A stretch of 64,000 bases of DNA from Silene conica (GCA_029255685.2 CM055319.2:21794247-21858246); one strand, 5' to 3'; shown: positions 40,849 to 52,874, numbered from the stretch's first letter. The notes: a model not told the origin generated them from the letters alone. A program made the numbers and translations.

Positions 40849-43800
40849 TCACTTGGCCGTAAGGAGCTGCGAAATTTCAAGGCCCCGGCTGAAAGCGTCA
40901 TTGAAAAGGATCCGAGTCTGCATTGACTGGAATCCAGGCATCCATGACAAGAATGCCATCGGAGTCATAACTATGATGCCGAAAAGCAAATCATAGATCC
41001 GAGCCAGGGAAACCACAGTCTCCCACAACAATGTAGTTTGCAGAAAGGGACGGAGCACTTGAGCAATCAATATAATGCCCCACCCCGTGGGGATAAACGC
41101 AAGTAGACTAGTCAAGAGGTCAAGAACCACAAGGTCGGTAAATTTCAACATAATGATGGTCACCAATACAGTTACTGATATGACAGAGAGCTGAATTACC
41201 CTGTAGTATATATGTTTGGCAGCAGCATATCTATCCCGTGCATATGCTATGATTACATAAATCCCCACAAGCACGAAGAAGGAGACCCAAGAGAGTAAAT
41301 ATACAGCAATACTCTTCCTCCCTGAAGCAATCTTTAGGTGGTACACAATACCATACTGGAAAAAGAAGAATCGCAAATCAAGTATTATCTCAAGTAACTT
41401 CCCCCATAAACCGGTAGTTTTGAGGTGTTCCTGCTCTTCATACCACCACGTCTCCCAACTACGGTCTGCCTTAGTGGAAACTCCACTACCATACCAAATC
41501 CACGTTATGAAATCCTCAAAATCATAGACAGCTTTCAACCAATCAAACCCAGAAGGATTGAAAACAAATGGCGCCATTATCCATGAAACTACGAGGAACC
41601 AACTGGAGATTGACATGGCTATGTATACAAAGGTATCCTTGGCCAGTGGACTGTGAGAAGCATAAACAACTAAAATGACCCCAAGCTCTATGGCCTTCAC
41701 GAAGTGACTGCGGGAGTAAAGCCTGTAGTTCTCCGCGAATTTCTTATGTTCAACAACAAACCCACGTCCAGTGGCTCGGTATTTAGCACCCCCATGAAGG
41801 ATTGTTCGGCCGAAATAATGGCATCGGGTTCCCAAGGAGAAAGTGTAAAACAATGATGCAAGCTGAAGCTGCATTTTCAAGAAATCCCAGACAGCTGGAA
41901 GAAAACCATGTTCAAGAGAGTTCTCAACAATCATTGGTAAAGCAGTGAACATACCTATTTGGATGACAAACTGCTGGTTCACAATAGCACCTAAAGCTGC
42001 ATTATTGCTGCTATTTTTCATGGCAGACCTCTCGACGCCACTTAAAGCAAGATAGAGGCGGCCCCACAAAAATGTATAAACAGACAGCACCACCATCATG
42101 GTATTGAAGTAAAACCCGACAGTGGTGTAAAAGACCGAAAGCATCCGAAAGAAATCCAGCCTGTGGCCCAACCTATACACATCCCTGCTCAAAAGTTGCT
42201 CACCATTGCCACTAGCAACTTTGGCTTCAAACATGGCAATCTGATTGAGCCCTACATCCCTACCCTTACCCACCTGTATGTACTCATGGTGAGTTACATT
42301 GCCACCTCGAAGTGTGCAGTTAAACCCTGCAAAAATATCCTCACTCAAGTTAATCAGTTTAGAAGCCTTGCTGATCCCACCACGAGTCAAGAACCAGAAC
42401 CTGTCAAATACATCAGGGTGACCATAGTGCATCCGCACTTTGAGAGGGTTTGCCAAAACACGCTGTCCGAGGGTTACAAAACTCGTCTCCTGAGCAGACA
42501 TAAACCAAGCAAGGGAAGATACAGAACCTGTGAAGATGTTTTCTCTAACTCCAAGAATGGTGGGCCTCCTAATACCGTAGTACTTGTTGAATTCATCCAA
42601 GAGATTCCTTATCTTGAGAGCTTCCTCAAAGTAATTGTCCTGATTCATATCAATTGTTTGTAAGGCATCACCTCGAGTAAAAATGAGAGCATGATTCTGG
42701 TTCTCCGGTTTTCCTTCACCAAGCTTAATGGGTCCCGGCAATTGCACCCTGTATATCTCCACTTCCCTCTGCAACTGCTGATCATACTTGACAAGAACAG
42801 AATAGTACTCTACCTCCTCCCTCCCACGGTGTACCTCGTCCACATAAGCAACTCGAAGAGCCTCGTTGTTTTTCATGAGATACAAGATTTCCTCAGCACG
42901 CGGGTCTCGTGCTATCTTGTGGAGCCCATACACTTGACAGGCTACAACATAAGTGAATTTCATCATGGCATTCCCAAACTCAGGCCCTTTGTACAGAAGG
43001 CTCACCCCACTCACAGACCTTGAGAGATTACGAGAAGATGTTGCTCTCATTGACCCTAAACTCTCCCAATTGTTACTCTGAGTCAAGGTGCCATACGAAG
43101 CAATTTGTTGACAGCCAGCCCTTATGTCCATTTCAGAGGCCGAATCCAAAAAGGAGAGCATCTTCAATGCCCTATAATAATACATCATCCCCCTAACAGT
43201 ACGTGACAAAGTCTGTCCACGATAGGACGCCCAAAGGCGTAAGTCTCTCGCTTTTATCGTCCAAATTTCTCTCTCATCCTCCAAACCTTCCCTTCTCATC
43301 CTCTCCATGAAGTTCTTCCACTCGTCCTCGTATATCTTTTGCAAATAGAACAATATGGAGATTCCATCCTCATTAGATGAGTCAAGCTTGCTAGTCCCGT
43401 AGATTACATCTTCGTCATAGTAAGGAGTCAACACAGTGAAGGCCATCATCTTTTCAACCTGAGGAGCACGTGGCATGTTCATGAACAAAGAGTTACTGAA
43501 AAAAGCAATGCGCCTTCTCGCCTCTATATTTGTAGGCACACTATGCATAGAGTCGCGTGAAGTAAGAATTGTGTACAAACGCCGTAACTGTCTGTAAAAG
43601 AACACATCCTCTTCAACAGGAAATTCAACAGCATTCTCAAATAGGAACCCTGAATCTTTACCAGGGTTTTGAAGAGCCAAACCTTCCTCTCTCAACATCG
43701 CTACGGTCTTCTTTTTACTCGGGAGTTCACGAACACGAAGCTCGTATAAAGCCTGCAACACATTGATCACCCCATCAGTATCCTTCTCAGCACTCAGCAG

Positions 43801-46197
43801 CAGCTCAACAAGAGCCACCAATTTACTGTGAATCTGGGGCAACAATTTCAGCTTGTAGTTTCCAGTGAACTCCCCGGTTGACATATAATGATCCATCTCA
43901 AGGAACAGTCTAGTCACAATAGAATGCTCCTCAGAACCGTACTTTATAACATGATGCAACAACAAAAATTTGACACTATCATACACCTCAATGATCGCGC
44001 ATCGCCTATACTCACTCTTGCTAATCTTTGCAAAAAGCCACCTGTCGGACGTGGTCTCCGTCTCTCCAGCCTGACTGACAGAGAGAAGTAACTCATTACA
44101 AAGAAGAACACACGGCCAACGAACGACCCTAATATCCCAGCAATTTGGGGGGAGCTCGAGAAGCTCAACTTCTCGGTCACTAAGAAGATCTTCTTCCCTC
44201 ATACTAACCATTATCTCATTCCACAATAAGGCAAACCGGGTTGCCTCCACCTGGCTAGACTCAATCTTGTTATAAGCTTTCCCAAGCCCATATCGCAGCC
44301 TAATCCTCTGCACGGCATCTCTTAGTTTGTTCACTAAGGTCATCACCGGCACCGTGGGGAGCTGTTCCTCAGGCATGAGATTGAACTGCATGGCACTAGC
44401 AAAGAACTGAAACCGAAGCCTCAACTGCCAAATACTCCGAATTTCACCCAAATGCGAAAACAACCCGACATAAGCACCCACAACGGAAGAATACACAGAA
44501 TACCATATCTGCAAATCTACCAGATAAATAACAATGACAGGAAGCCACAGCAAAGCGACCGCAATTCTATTGGTATTATTGAAAAACTCATGCCAATTAT
44601 AATTCACATTCTTCATTTTCATAAGCGCCCTAGTCGGGTCTATCAAGGGCTTAATCTGAAGGAAGTAGCTAAACGCAAATTTGGAACCTAAAACCAAAAG
44701 CCAGAAGAAAGAATACTTGACATTATTAAACAAACCTTCCCTCACAGAGCGGCCGACAAAAATCCTGGTGTGGAACCACCATGTAAGCCAGTAAATCGGT
44801 GGGAAATTGGCCTCCTCAATTAGATTCCTTACGCAGGGGATGATGAAGAGAACAATGGACAACAACTCAGGTATAACAAACACAAAAACCGCCTTCAGAA
44901 AAACCATAATCTGATCATTAGCATCTCTCAACCACCTCCCATGATCATGCCTATTCTTATAAATCCAAATCCTGGCATAAAACACGGAAAATACGACAAT
45001 CCAAGCAATTGCTACCATGGACTTCAAGACCATCCTCACACCAAGCCACCACGTCTCCCTCCCCACCAAACTATACTGCATTCCTGCATCAAGAATGGAC
45101 TGAACCAACCTCAACCCCGCCCACGTAATAAACACAGTGAGCAACTTAACCTGAACATCCCTCTTCTCCACAGCTTCCCAGGGTGCCCAATAATGCTTGG
45201 TCTTCTCGGACGCGACAATGACCATTGCCTGCAACATTAAAATCAATAAAATCCAAACCCTATCAAAACTCCGAAAAACATTCCAAAACGACCTTTGCTC
45301 CACAAACCCGGTCTTCCCAACCCGACCCCTCTTCCTGCCAGTGGTAAAATAAGGACTACTCAAATCCAAAGGCCATTTTAAGGACTTAAAACACCTCCTA
45401 GTCCAGAAATACTCATTCAAATCATCATAATTCCGCCAAGCGGAATGCGGCTTACTCCCACCCTTACTGACACCAACCTCATTCTTAACAACATCATAGA
45501 AAGGCCTAACAACAGTATTAAGAAAGGAATTCTCCCCAATGGTAGTGGGCACATAGGGTCTCCCAGTCTCCCTATCAGGGTGATCCTCAATAACATAGTT
45601 TAATTCGTAGCACAAGTGATGGAATATGTAACAAATACACTCTGGCATAAATCTCAAGTTCGCCGCCTCGCCCCAAACCAACAAATACAAGGAAACGTAG
45701 AGCAGTTCGCGGCGTAACTCGTCCGTATTCCGGCGGGTGAGGTGGGTCTTGACAGCGTGGCGCTTGCCTAAGAAAGAGCACCATTCGGTGTAATTGGATA
45801 AGAGTTTCTTCCGGAATTTGCGGAGGAGGTTGAAGTCCAAGACGGAGGGGTTCTGCGGAGGCGGGTAGAGACGCATTTGGGCGTTAGCAAGGTGAAGGAC
45901 GAGGTGTTCGCGGGTGTTGCGAACGTTATCGCGCTGGAAGCCGAAGAAGAGGCCGAGCCAGTCAAGCAGGTCGTAGGTGTCAAGCCAGGTGTGGAAGGGA
46001 GGTTTACGAAGGTCGTCAACCGCACGCAGAGCTGAAGCGGCGGCGCGTACTTCGGGATAGCGCGTGGAAGGGTGGTCTACTAGGAGGTCATGGATGGGAA
46101 TAATGTTGAAGGGTTGGTGGGTTGGTTGTTGAGGTGGTGGCGCGTGAGAGTGTGGTGAGAAACGCGAGGAAGTGGCGCGTTGTCGGAGGTTATTCAT
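40849..46197 (-). CDS. CALS11: Callose synthase (1,3-beta-glucan synthase), CALS11/GSL1 type
   Basis: An uninterrupted 1782-residue frame. Callose synthases make 1,3-beta-glucan from UDP-glucose at the plasma membrane; the CALS11/CALS12 pair is linked in Arabidopsis to pollen development, and CALS12 to wound and pathogen callose. An FKS1-type N-terminal domain is seen near 180-290 (CICYIFHH, SAWRNYDDLNEYFW). A first membrane cluster lies about 310-580 and a large cytosolic catalytic loop about 580-1310 (TILTSRDSMHSVP, LRLWASYRGQTLSRTVRGMM, SVSSLAWFMSAQETSFVTLG). A second membrane cluster fills the C-terminus, with the family RATG motif in KYRATGRGFVV. Length (about 1770-1780), near absence of introns, and segments such as GRVGKTGFVEQRSFWNV and EHLKTTGLWGKLLEIILDLR place it with CALS11 rather than CALS12. 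This assignment is by remembered similarity. No damage seen. Confidence 0.93.
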   Translation of the reverse strand: MNNLRQRATSSRFSPHSHAPPPQQPTHQPFNIIPIHDLLVDHPSTRYPEVRAAASALRAVDDLRKPPFHTWLDTYDLLDWLGLFFGFQRDNVRNTREHLVLHLANAQMRLYPPPQNPSVLDFNLLRKFRKKLLSNYTEWCSFLGKRHAVKTHLTRRNTDELRRELLYVSLYLLVWGEAANLRFMPECICYIFHHLCYELNYVIEDHPDRETGRPYVPTTIGENSFLNTVVRPFYDVVKNEVGVSKGGSKPHSAWRNYDDLNEYFWTRRCFKSLKWPLDLSSPYFTTGRKRGRVGKTGFVEQRSFWNVFRSFDRVWILLILMLQAMVIVASEKTKHYWAPWEAVEKRDVQVKLLTVFITWAGLRLVQSILDAGMQYSLVGRETWWLGVRMVLKSMVAIAWIVVFSVFYARIWIYKNRHDHGRWLRDANDQIMVFLKAVFVFVIPELLSIVLFIIPCVRNLIEEANFPPIYWLTWWFHTRIFVGRSVREGLFNNVKYSFFWLLVLGSKFAFSYFLQIKPLIDPTRALMKMKNVNYNWHEFFNNTNRIAVALLWLPVIVIYLVDLQIWYSVYSSVVGAYVGLFSHLGEIRSIWQLRLRFQFFASAMQFNLMPEEQLPTVPVMTLVNKLRDAVQRIRLRYGLGKAYNKIESSQVEATRFALLWNEIMVSMREEDLLSDREVELLELPPNCWDIRVVRWPCVLLCNELLLSVSQAGETETTSDRWLFAKISKSEYRRCAIIEVYDSVKFLLLHHVIKYGSEEHSIVTRLFLEMDHYMSTGEFTGNYKLKLLPQIHSKLVALVELLLSAEKDTDGVINVLQALYELRVRELPSKKKTVAMLREEGLALQNPGKDSGFLFENAVEFPVEEDVFFYRQLRRLYTILTSRDSMHSVPTNIEARRRIAFFSNSLFMNMPRAPQVEKMMAFTVLTPYYDEDVIYGTSKLDSSNEDGISILFYLQKIYEDEWKNFMERMRREGLEDEREIWTIKARDLRLWASYRGQTLSRTVRGMMYYYRALKMLSFLDSASEMDIRAGCQQIASYGTLTQSNNWESLGSMRATSSRNLSRSVSGVSLLYKGPEFGNAMMKFTYVVACQVYGLHKIARDPRAEEILYLMKNNEALRVAYVDEVHRGREEVEYYSVLVKYDQQLQREVEIYRVQLPGPIKLGEGKPENQNHALIFTRGDALQTIDMNQDNYFEEALKIRNLLDEFNKYYGIRRPTILGVRENIFTGSVSSLAWFMSAQETSFVTLGQRVLANPLKVRMHYGHPDVFDRFWFLTRGGISKASKLINLSEDIFAGFNCTLRGGNVTHHEYIQVGKGRDVGLNQIAMFEAKVASGNGEQLLSRDVYRLGHRLDFFRMLSVFYTTVGFYFNTMMVVLSVYTFLWGRLYLALSGVERSAMKNSSNNAALGAIVNQQFVIQIGMFTALPMIVENSLEHGFLPAVWDFLKMQLQLASLFYTFSLGTRCHYFGRTILHGGAKYRATGRGFVVEHKKFAENYRLYSRSHFVKAIELGVILVVYASHSPLAKDTFVYIAMSISSWFLVVSWIMAPFVFNPSGFDWLKAVYDFEDFITWIWYGSGVSTKADRSWETWWYEEQEHLKTTGLWGKLLEIILDLRFFFFQYGIVYHLKIASGRKSIAVYLLSWVSFFVLVGIYVIIAYARDRYAAAKHIYYRVIQLSVISVTVLVTIIMLKFTDLVVLDLLTSLLAFIPTGWGIILIAQVLRPFLQTTLLWETVVSLARIYDLLFGIIVMTPMAFLSWMPGFQSMQTRILFNDAFSRGLEISQLLTAK

Positions 46198-46402
46198 TTT
46201 ACAGTAGTAATGGGTAAAGGGTGGTGAAAATGGAAGTTGGGGGAGTAATGGAGTAATGGGAGGAGTGAGGAGACGACTGGAAGTGGAATAAATGGGAGAA
46301 GGGAGTTGCTTTTTTGTTTGGTTTTTTCTTGTGTAAAATAAAGGCTGCTGCGACTGCGTCTCCGTCTGTCTTTTGTTTTCTTATCACCACTTATTGTACT
46401 TT
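46198..46402 (-). promoter_or_regulatory. CALS11 5' leader and proximal upstream region
   Basis: This is the sequence directly upstream of the CALS11 ATG (46195-46197), purine-rich on the plus strand so CT-rich on the coding strand. I could not identify a definite TATA box or start site. Confidence 0.35.
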
Positions 46403-46598
46403 GTTTTATTGTTTATGTTGTTTTTAACGATTAAACACTCGTCAATATTTATGGTTTTTTTTGTTGTTTTTCTATCTAACGTTACATTTTCGGATATATT
46501 CATTTTCAAACAAAATTGATTCAAACGGAACGCTTTCCAAATAACTTATTTATTTAACGTGGCCGCAACTCTTACTTTCGGCCTATATTAGATAAATT
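46403..46598. repeat. About 200-bp direct duplication, copy 1 (copy 2 at 51301-51504)
   Basis: Both copies share TTGTTTATGTTGTTTTTAAC, CAATATTTATGGTTTTTTT, TCAAACAAAATTGATTCA and GTGGCCGCAACTCTTACTTT in the same order. They are 4.9 kb apart in the same orientation. Copy 1 begins 206 bp upstream of the CALS11 start codon. Confidence 0.85.
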
Positions 46599-46599
46599 G

Positions 46600-46860
46600 T
46601 TTTTTCGAAAAAAAACAAATTGGGTTTACGATTTATTACGTAAATCTGCTGAAACAAGATACAAAATGTTCGGAGGGACTAAAGTCATCCATCCTCTACG
46701 ACCAAGACTCCATGGACGGACATGGGTCAAACCATGAGCAACTCGATTCAAAGATCTACTAGCAAAAGACCACTTAAGTCTTAACCGACTCGAAATGACT
46801 ACACAATTTTTTAATATCCTTAATAATAAGGAAGAAGTCATTACGTCCTGGCTTATTATT
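46600..46860 (-). pseudogene. 3' end of an L1 LINE (RNase H C-terminus)
   Basis: The minus frame 46841-46626 reads SFASRSLNRVAHGLTHVRPW and then LVPPNILYLVSADL, the usual end of plant L1 ORF2 after the RNase H domain. Only this end is present. It lies between the duplicated segment and AT-rich spacer. Confidence 0.65.
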
Positions 46861-47329
46861 CTGCATTGCGTCCTTGCTTATTATTCTGCAATGTATCAAT
46901 GACAGTAAAGCTATCATCCTCCACTTTAATACAATTACACATGAATGTATCGCATCTTGTTTTTTTTAAGTCAAAGACATGTTAATACTAATATGACCTC
47001 ATTGAACTGAACACGAAGATTATTTGAGCATCGAAATCCAATCTGTTTAACAAAAACAGCAAACTTATTTAAGGGACGAACCCTAACCCGTTTGACCCGT
47101 TGGGTCATATATAAATGAACAATATTGTGAAAACATTAATATTTTATAAATTAAATAGATCAGAATAACTGTATTTCAATATGTTAAGTGTAAAAAAATA
47201 AATTAAAAATAAATGTTATATAAGTTTATATCATTAAATAATGAACAATTTATAAAAAAATAATTTAATTTTTATTAATAATATAAAATAAGTTTGATAA
47301 CTCATGAATATAATTATATTATAAATATA
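46861..47329. other. AT-rich spacer
   Basis: No gene, RNA or clear transposon end was seen in this stretch of about 470 bp. Confidence 0.5.
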
Positions 47330-49046
47330 TTTTTTTTTCCTTTTTTTGCATGAAAGTTATAGACTTTTTTATTCCTCCATAAAGGGAAATCAAAAGTCAA
47401 GTACAAATTCAAGACAAAAGAAATAACCCCTAATTTAGAGAATCCTCAAGAGGATCAAAAACTAACTGCCTAAAAGCAGGGCCGTCTCGGGAAATTGGGG
47501 GCCCCTGTGCGAGCTCTAGAAATGGGCCCCTATATAACATTTTAATAAACAAATTTTTTTAAAAAGAGTATAAAATGTAGTTAGTAAAGTTTGAACCTGA
47601 GACTTCATGTCTAGAAACCTGATTTCTATCCACTAAGACACTATCTTTGATTGAATATTTAGTGTACTAAATTTATTTATTCTTACGATTATTTTCATTT
47701 CTGACCCAAAAAATTGGGGGCCCTGTGCAACCGCACGGCCCGCACGAGCCCAAAGACGCCCCTGCCTAAAAGGCAGTGGCTAGCTAAAACACTAAGTTTA
47801 GGACTGATTTTACATAAAACTCTATTGCGAATATAGGATATGATGTAGGTACTGAGAGTGAGTACATCCCTTTCATGGCTCTGAAAAATTCGATGGTTAC
47901 GTTCATCCCATATCAGAAAAACTGAAGTGGTAATACAGTTCCTGTACCACCCAGCCTTCCAGTGCCTTCTATTTCCTCTGTGCAGGCACCAATGTAATTC
48001 AGTTTTGTAATCATTGCTTCTGTTTTGCAGTCCAATCCAGGTAAGAATGGTCCTCCAAATCTCCATTGAAAATTCACACTAAAAGAAAAGATGTTGATGG
48101 GATTCAACCTCTTTTTTGCAGAGAATACAGCGGTTAACAATGTTAACAATACAAATACCCTTGCTCCTGAAATTATCAACAGTAGGTAGCTTTTGAAGGA
48201 ATGCCAATGTAGCATTGATCCTGTGACTTGGTTCAATAAAGGGATGATTCAAAGCTTTGGTCCAGGCTAACTTCTCAGGATCACCCTTGAACCATAGGTA
48301 AGCTTTAGCAGTATTGAACTGTGAGTTCTGATGCCAAGAATTGAAAAGACAGAGAGCATTACCCAGGCTGCCAGTTTTGTCAATGACCTCGTTTTTTACA
48401 GTGAGAATACTTCTAAGACTTTCAGCAAAATGAGGTTTAGAAGCAGTATTCCAGATGTCACAAAGAGGAAAAATATAGGCTTTGTTCAAGCATACCATAT
48501 ACCTTCCTTCCTGTTTGCAAGAGTCCAGAGTTGTTTGGACAATAGAGCTTTATTCCAGGCAGTAAGATCTTTGATACCAAATCCGCCATCATCCCAGGGG
48601 GAGCAAATGTTCCTCCAGCTATGCAGAATTAGTTTATGGGAGTCCTTGTCAATATTCCAGAAAAAAAATTTGCAGAGCTTGTTTATAGTGTAGATGACAT
48701 TCTAGGGAATAAGGAAACTGGCGCACCAGTAGTTATTGATCCCAAAGATGACTGAATTGATGAGTTGAATCTTTCCTGCATAAGAGAAAGACTTTGCAGA
48801 CCAGTGCATAAGAGAGTTCTTTATCTTGTCAATCAAGGCATTAAAAGATTGGGTCGTGATCTTACTGTCAGCAAGAGGGAGCCCCAAATATTTAAAGGGG
48901 AAGGACCCCTCTGTGAAGCCAGTTTGCTGAAGGATTTCAGACTTAATAGGAGTAGGAACCCCACCAAAATAGATGTCAGTTTTATCTGGGTTAGCATGGA
49001 GACCAGACCACCGAGCAAAGTTGGTTAGAGTATGCAAAACAGCCAT
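47330..49046 (-). pseudogene. 5'-truncated L1 LINE remnant carrying a hAT-type insert
   Basis: On the minus strand the sequence begins just after the RT catalytic region: 49046-48702 has FARWSGLHANPDKTDIYFGG and FKYLGLPLADSKITTQSFNA (RT thumb). 48498-48079 continues through the linker and 48236-47913 holds a zf-RVT-like CILCKKEVESHQHLFF. It runs out in a T-rich stretch at 47330-47347, a likely poly(A) tail. Frames are broken by stops and shifts. The insert at 47477-47764 lies near its 3' end. The 5' border is abrupt near 49046, as in truncated insertions; I did not find a convincing target duplication. Confidence 0.8.
47477..47764. mobile_element. hAT-type non-autonomous element, 288 bp
   Basis: A perfect 8-bp duplication CCTAAAAG is at 47469-47476 and 47765-47772. 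The ends are CAGGGCCGTCTCGGG and, in reverse complement, CAGGGGCGTCTTTGGG. Both GGGGGCCCCTGTGC and a mirrored GGGGGCCCTGTGCAAC motif occur inside. No transposase frame. These features fit the hAT superfamily. Confidence 0.88.
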
Positions 49047-49393
49047 GAAATATGATTAATTTAATAAAATATGTTTTTTTGGCTTAAAATATGATAAAAT
49101 AAAGGATGACAAAAACTTACTTAGCCTAAAATCTACCATTGACCTTATTGTATTCAACCAACTCGTGTGATCCGACGTGGCCTGATCCTCCTAATACATT
49201 TAACTGACTTAATTAAAGAATCACAATTGTCCCTCATTATATCCATCATTTTATACTCCAAACTTGTCTCACTTAAGACATGTATATTCGTCTCAAGAAT
49301 AATGTCGATAAAAAATTACCTCGTTCACAAAATAGTATAATTATTTTCCTAATACTTAGGAACTTTAGTTTTTTCTTACCCTTATTATTAGTA

Positions 49394-49484
49394 CTCCCTC
49401 CTATTTTGTATGTTATTCCTCTTTTTCTAATATATGTGAGGACTATTTTATTAAAAAGAGAATAACATATGAAATAGGAAGGAT
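49394..49484. mobile_element. Short Stowaway-type MITE, 91 bp
   Basis: The left end CTCCCTCCTATTTTGTATGT is mirrored by the right end GAAATAGGAAGGAT. TA flanks both sides (49392-49393 and 49485-49486). Almost the whole element is a hairpin. Confidence 0.78.
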
Positions 49485-49610
49485 TATCTGATCTCTAAAA
49501 ACAAAGACAAACATGTCCATTTTAAATAGGAATTTATGTCAAAAAACCCTAATATGAGTAAATGACCCATAATTTCCCTCACACTCGTATATAAATTATC
49601 CCTCAATTAA

Positions 49611-49930
49611 GAGCACCTCCAATGGTTTGCTTTAGGAACTTGCTTGCAATATTTATAAAATAGCAAGCAAGTAGCTTACCATTGGAGTAAGAAAAAATTA
49701 GCTTATGAGCATTGTAGCTTTAGCAAGCATGTAGCTAGCTTTAAAAAAAATAAAAATAAAATAAAATATAAAATTTATGATTGGAGGAAAGTTTTATTGT
49801 GGAGCCCATAATATTAGAAAATGTTGTATCCAAGCATTGGAGCGATATCTAGCCGAAGAGCAAAATATCATAAAAAACCGTATTGATAAATCAAGCCACA
49901 ACGTGTTGTAGCTGTCCATTGGAGATGGCC
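49611..49930. mobile_element. MITE with CACCTCCAATGG ends, 320 bp
   Basis: The left end is GAGCACCTCCAATGG; the right end reads GGCCATCTCCAATGG in reverse complement. TTAA flanks both sides (49607-49610 and 49931-49934), so the duplication is TAA or TTAA, as in PIF/Harbinger-type MITEs. The interior has repeated AGCAAGC motifs and AT-rich filler. Confidence 0.75.
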
Positions 49931-52742
49931 TTAATACTCATGCTAATATGTCCACGTTATATTATACATATTACACACACAACTCTCTCACTTAATATTT
50001 TTTATAAAAAGTATTTAAGGAAAATTGATAAACTATCCAGAATATTATAATTTTATTGTTCTATTTCCCTCATAATTTATCCAAAATTATTGTCTCATTT
50101 ACATATTTAATAAAATTAAAAGGTTATGCGGAAAATACAATTTGGGCTAAATATATAAAATAAACTCTTAAATAATATGGTCACCCCAATTTACTAATCT
50201 AGGCTCAATGTCAAACTTGTTCATGGTCAAATAATGAATTAGACTCCCTAACTTTAACATGTGCACATTCCAGAGCCATTTGCACTTCTCATTTCTTTCA
50301 TTATGCAATCTATGATCTCTCCCTCTACCCGTCTTTGATCTCTCCCTCTATCAATTTCATTACTTCTATACAAAATACCCAACTCCAACTCCAACTCCAA
50401 ATTTCAATTTCATCCTTGCTAAAACAATTTTACTTCTACTCCAAATTTCAATTTCATCCTTGCTAAAACAATTTTGATACTACAAAAAATTAAAAAGGTC
50501 AATTGATATTCTAATATTTCTCTCATTTTTTATGTAACATTTTTTTCTTTGCTTATGTTTCAAAAAAATAATAAATGTAATTTAAGATTTTGATTATATG
50601 TAGAAATTTTTTTTTAGACTTATGTTAATAGTTAGACTTTTATTTTTTTAAGTTTATAAATATTTAAATTTGTTACCTGCATTTTATAAAAAATGTTTCA
50701 TTGAATTTCTTAAAATTCATTATTTTTTTCCAAACCAGATATCTTTGGACTTGTAAATTTGATGATAGTTCATATTTCACCTTTATTAATTTTTAGTACT
50801 GTAAATTCCTACTTCGTACAGTATTTCATTTCTATTAATTTTTAGTACTTTTAAGTTTTTTGAAAAAAATTTAGGAAATTTAATAGCATACTTGAATGTT
50901 TGCATATTTAATATTTAAAAAATTATTTAAGTGGTTGTAAACATATCAAATGTTGAACAATTACAATTTAGATACAAAAAGCAAATATCAAATTGTACGC
51001 AATTAATTATTTGGTAGAACGTGGGGTACTGAAATTAAGAAAACAAATCAAAGTAATTAATTAATTCTTAAATTTATGTGGTCCCCATAAACTCCCCCTT
51101 TTAAGGATTGATCGACAAGTCAGCCGACTGGTTGTTGCTTTTATATACTGTATTAGATATTAGATGCCCCTCCTCCAACACTTCCTGCAAGCCCAACAAA
51201 ATTGCTAAAACTTCCACGCAACTATCTGGTCTTTATCTAGTCACGTGGATTTTATTTGATCCGTTACAAGCTTGTGACGGATACCGTTATAGAGTTTGTG
51301 ATGTTTTGTTGTTTATGTTGTTTTTAACTTTGAACACTCGCCAATATTTATGGTTTTTTTGTTGCTTTTCTAACGTTACATTTTCGAATATACTCCGTGT
51401 TCAACATTTTCAAACAAAATTGATTCATAATGGAACACTTCCCAAATAACTCATTTTTTTTGTAATGTGGCCGCAACTCTTACTTTCGGTCTATATTGGA
51501 TAAACGGTTAGGTATACATTATACATTTATACACACCACATAAATCAGGTCAACCATCTGATAGTGACACACTTAAAATTTAAAGCAAGATTGCTCTTCG
51601 GGAGGATTGAAACTCATTACTTAAGAATTTCACACAAATTTTAACCACTAGATGTTATCTTTATGGGCACAATTGCACAAATACATTTTGAAATTAATTT
51701 AGACCAAAAAAACATTTTGAAATTAATAGCTGAATAACTTGTAATATAATTAAAATATTGAATAATCATGTTTTTAGGTTTGGTTAACCCAACTATTTCA
51801 TCTAAGGGTTGGATGAACCAAATCGTTATCTTTGTGAGTTTATCACGGAAACATTTCGATTTTATTCGTTATTTTAGTATAACAATTAACCAACCTGAAC
51901 CATTTTAATACAAATTTTTTGTTCTATTGTTCTTTTTTTTTTCAAAATTATTCAAAATTTATTGTTTTCTTTCTAAATTTAGTATGTTAAATAATATTTC
52001 CCTTAATCACTCCCTCCATAAAAATGACATTGTCCCAAATTGTTTAATTCTAGTAATATGTTTGTAAATTTACTCTATTTCTTAATCTTTCTCAAAATAG
52101 AAAATGAGATAATAAAGATGGACTTGATGAAATGATATAATATAAAAAAATCTCTTTCATTTCATTTCCTTATTGCATCCAAACTTGAAAATTCTTATGC
52201 AATGTTAAAAAGCTCAAGTTTAATTCTAGTAACACAAATTGTGTTAAAAAGCTCAAATAGAAAAATTTCTTTCATTTTATTTGGGAAATTGTGTTAAAAA
52301 GCTCAAGTTTTCATGGTTTATTTTTTCCTACATGATAGAATTTTCGAGGTTGTTTGCCTTTACTAGAAAGTGGATGTTACCTTTTATAAAATGGCATGTT
52401 TGAGGTAAGTAGTTAACCAACAACACGTGCGCGCCTCACCTTACCATGCTGAGCTTGGGATTCGAGCTTTGAGCACCCGCGATTTGTGATTATTGATATT
52501 GGCTTCTCTACTTATTTAATGTTAGTGGCTTTTAATCACATGCGTTTTCTCTGACTGTGGGAGCGTTATGTAGCACTATGAATACACAACAATATCAATC
52601 TTTGTCCAAAAACATCAATCTTCTTCTCTTAACAAATGTTTTCATAAAATTGAGTTCCAGCCAAATCACCAGTTGTTACTCTATCCGGTAATTATGAGGT
52701 ATAACCAACGACTAGAGTCGTTGAGTCCTCAAGGACAAATAT
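49931..52742. other. AT-rich intergenic region with the second copy of the CALS11-upstream segment
   Basis: Apart from 51301-51504 (copy of 46403-46598) no gene or named element is visible. A 42-base segment starting near 50401 is partly repeated at about 50440 (CAATTTCATCCTTGCTAAAA). A lone CTCCCTCCATAAAAATGACA near 52008 may be one end of a decayed Stowaway. Confidence 0.45.
51301..51504. repeat. About 200-bp direct duplication, copy 2
   Basis: This aligns with 46403-46598 over its whole length, with small indels such as an extra CTCCGTG near 51394. It is followed by unrelated sequence. See the partner entry for shared motifs. Confidence 0.85.
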
Positions 52743-52874
52743 TATAACACCCCGGCCCAAACCTAAGACCGGAAATGTTGGCCACGGTAGCTCGTCAGGC
52801 TATGTACTGACCCCACAGACCAACACGAGTCCTTTCCAGCGCATTTTGTCCTCACTCATGCGCATCCCGGGAAC

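Noticed and set aside
41000..46000. Several plus-strand frames of 60-170 codons across CALS11
   Set aside because: They are antisense shadows of the conserved callose synthase frame.
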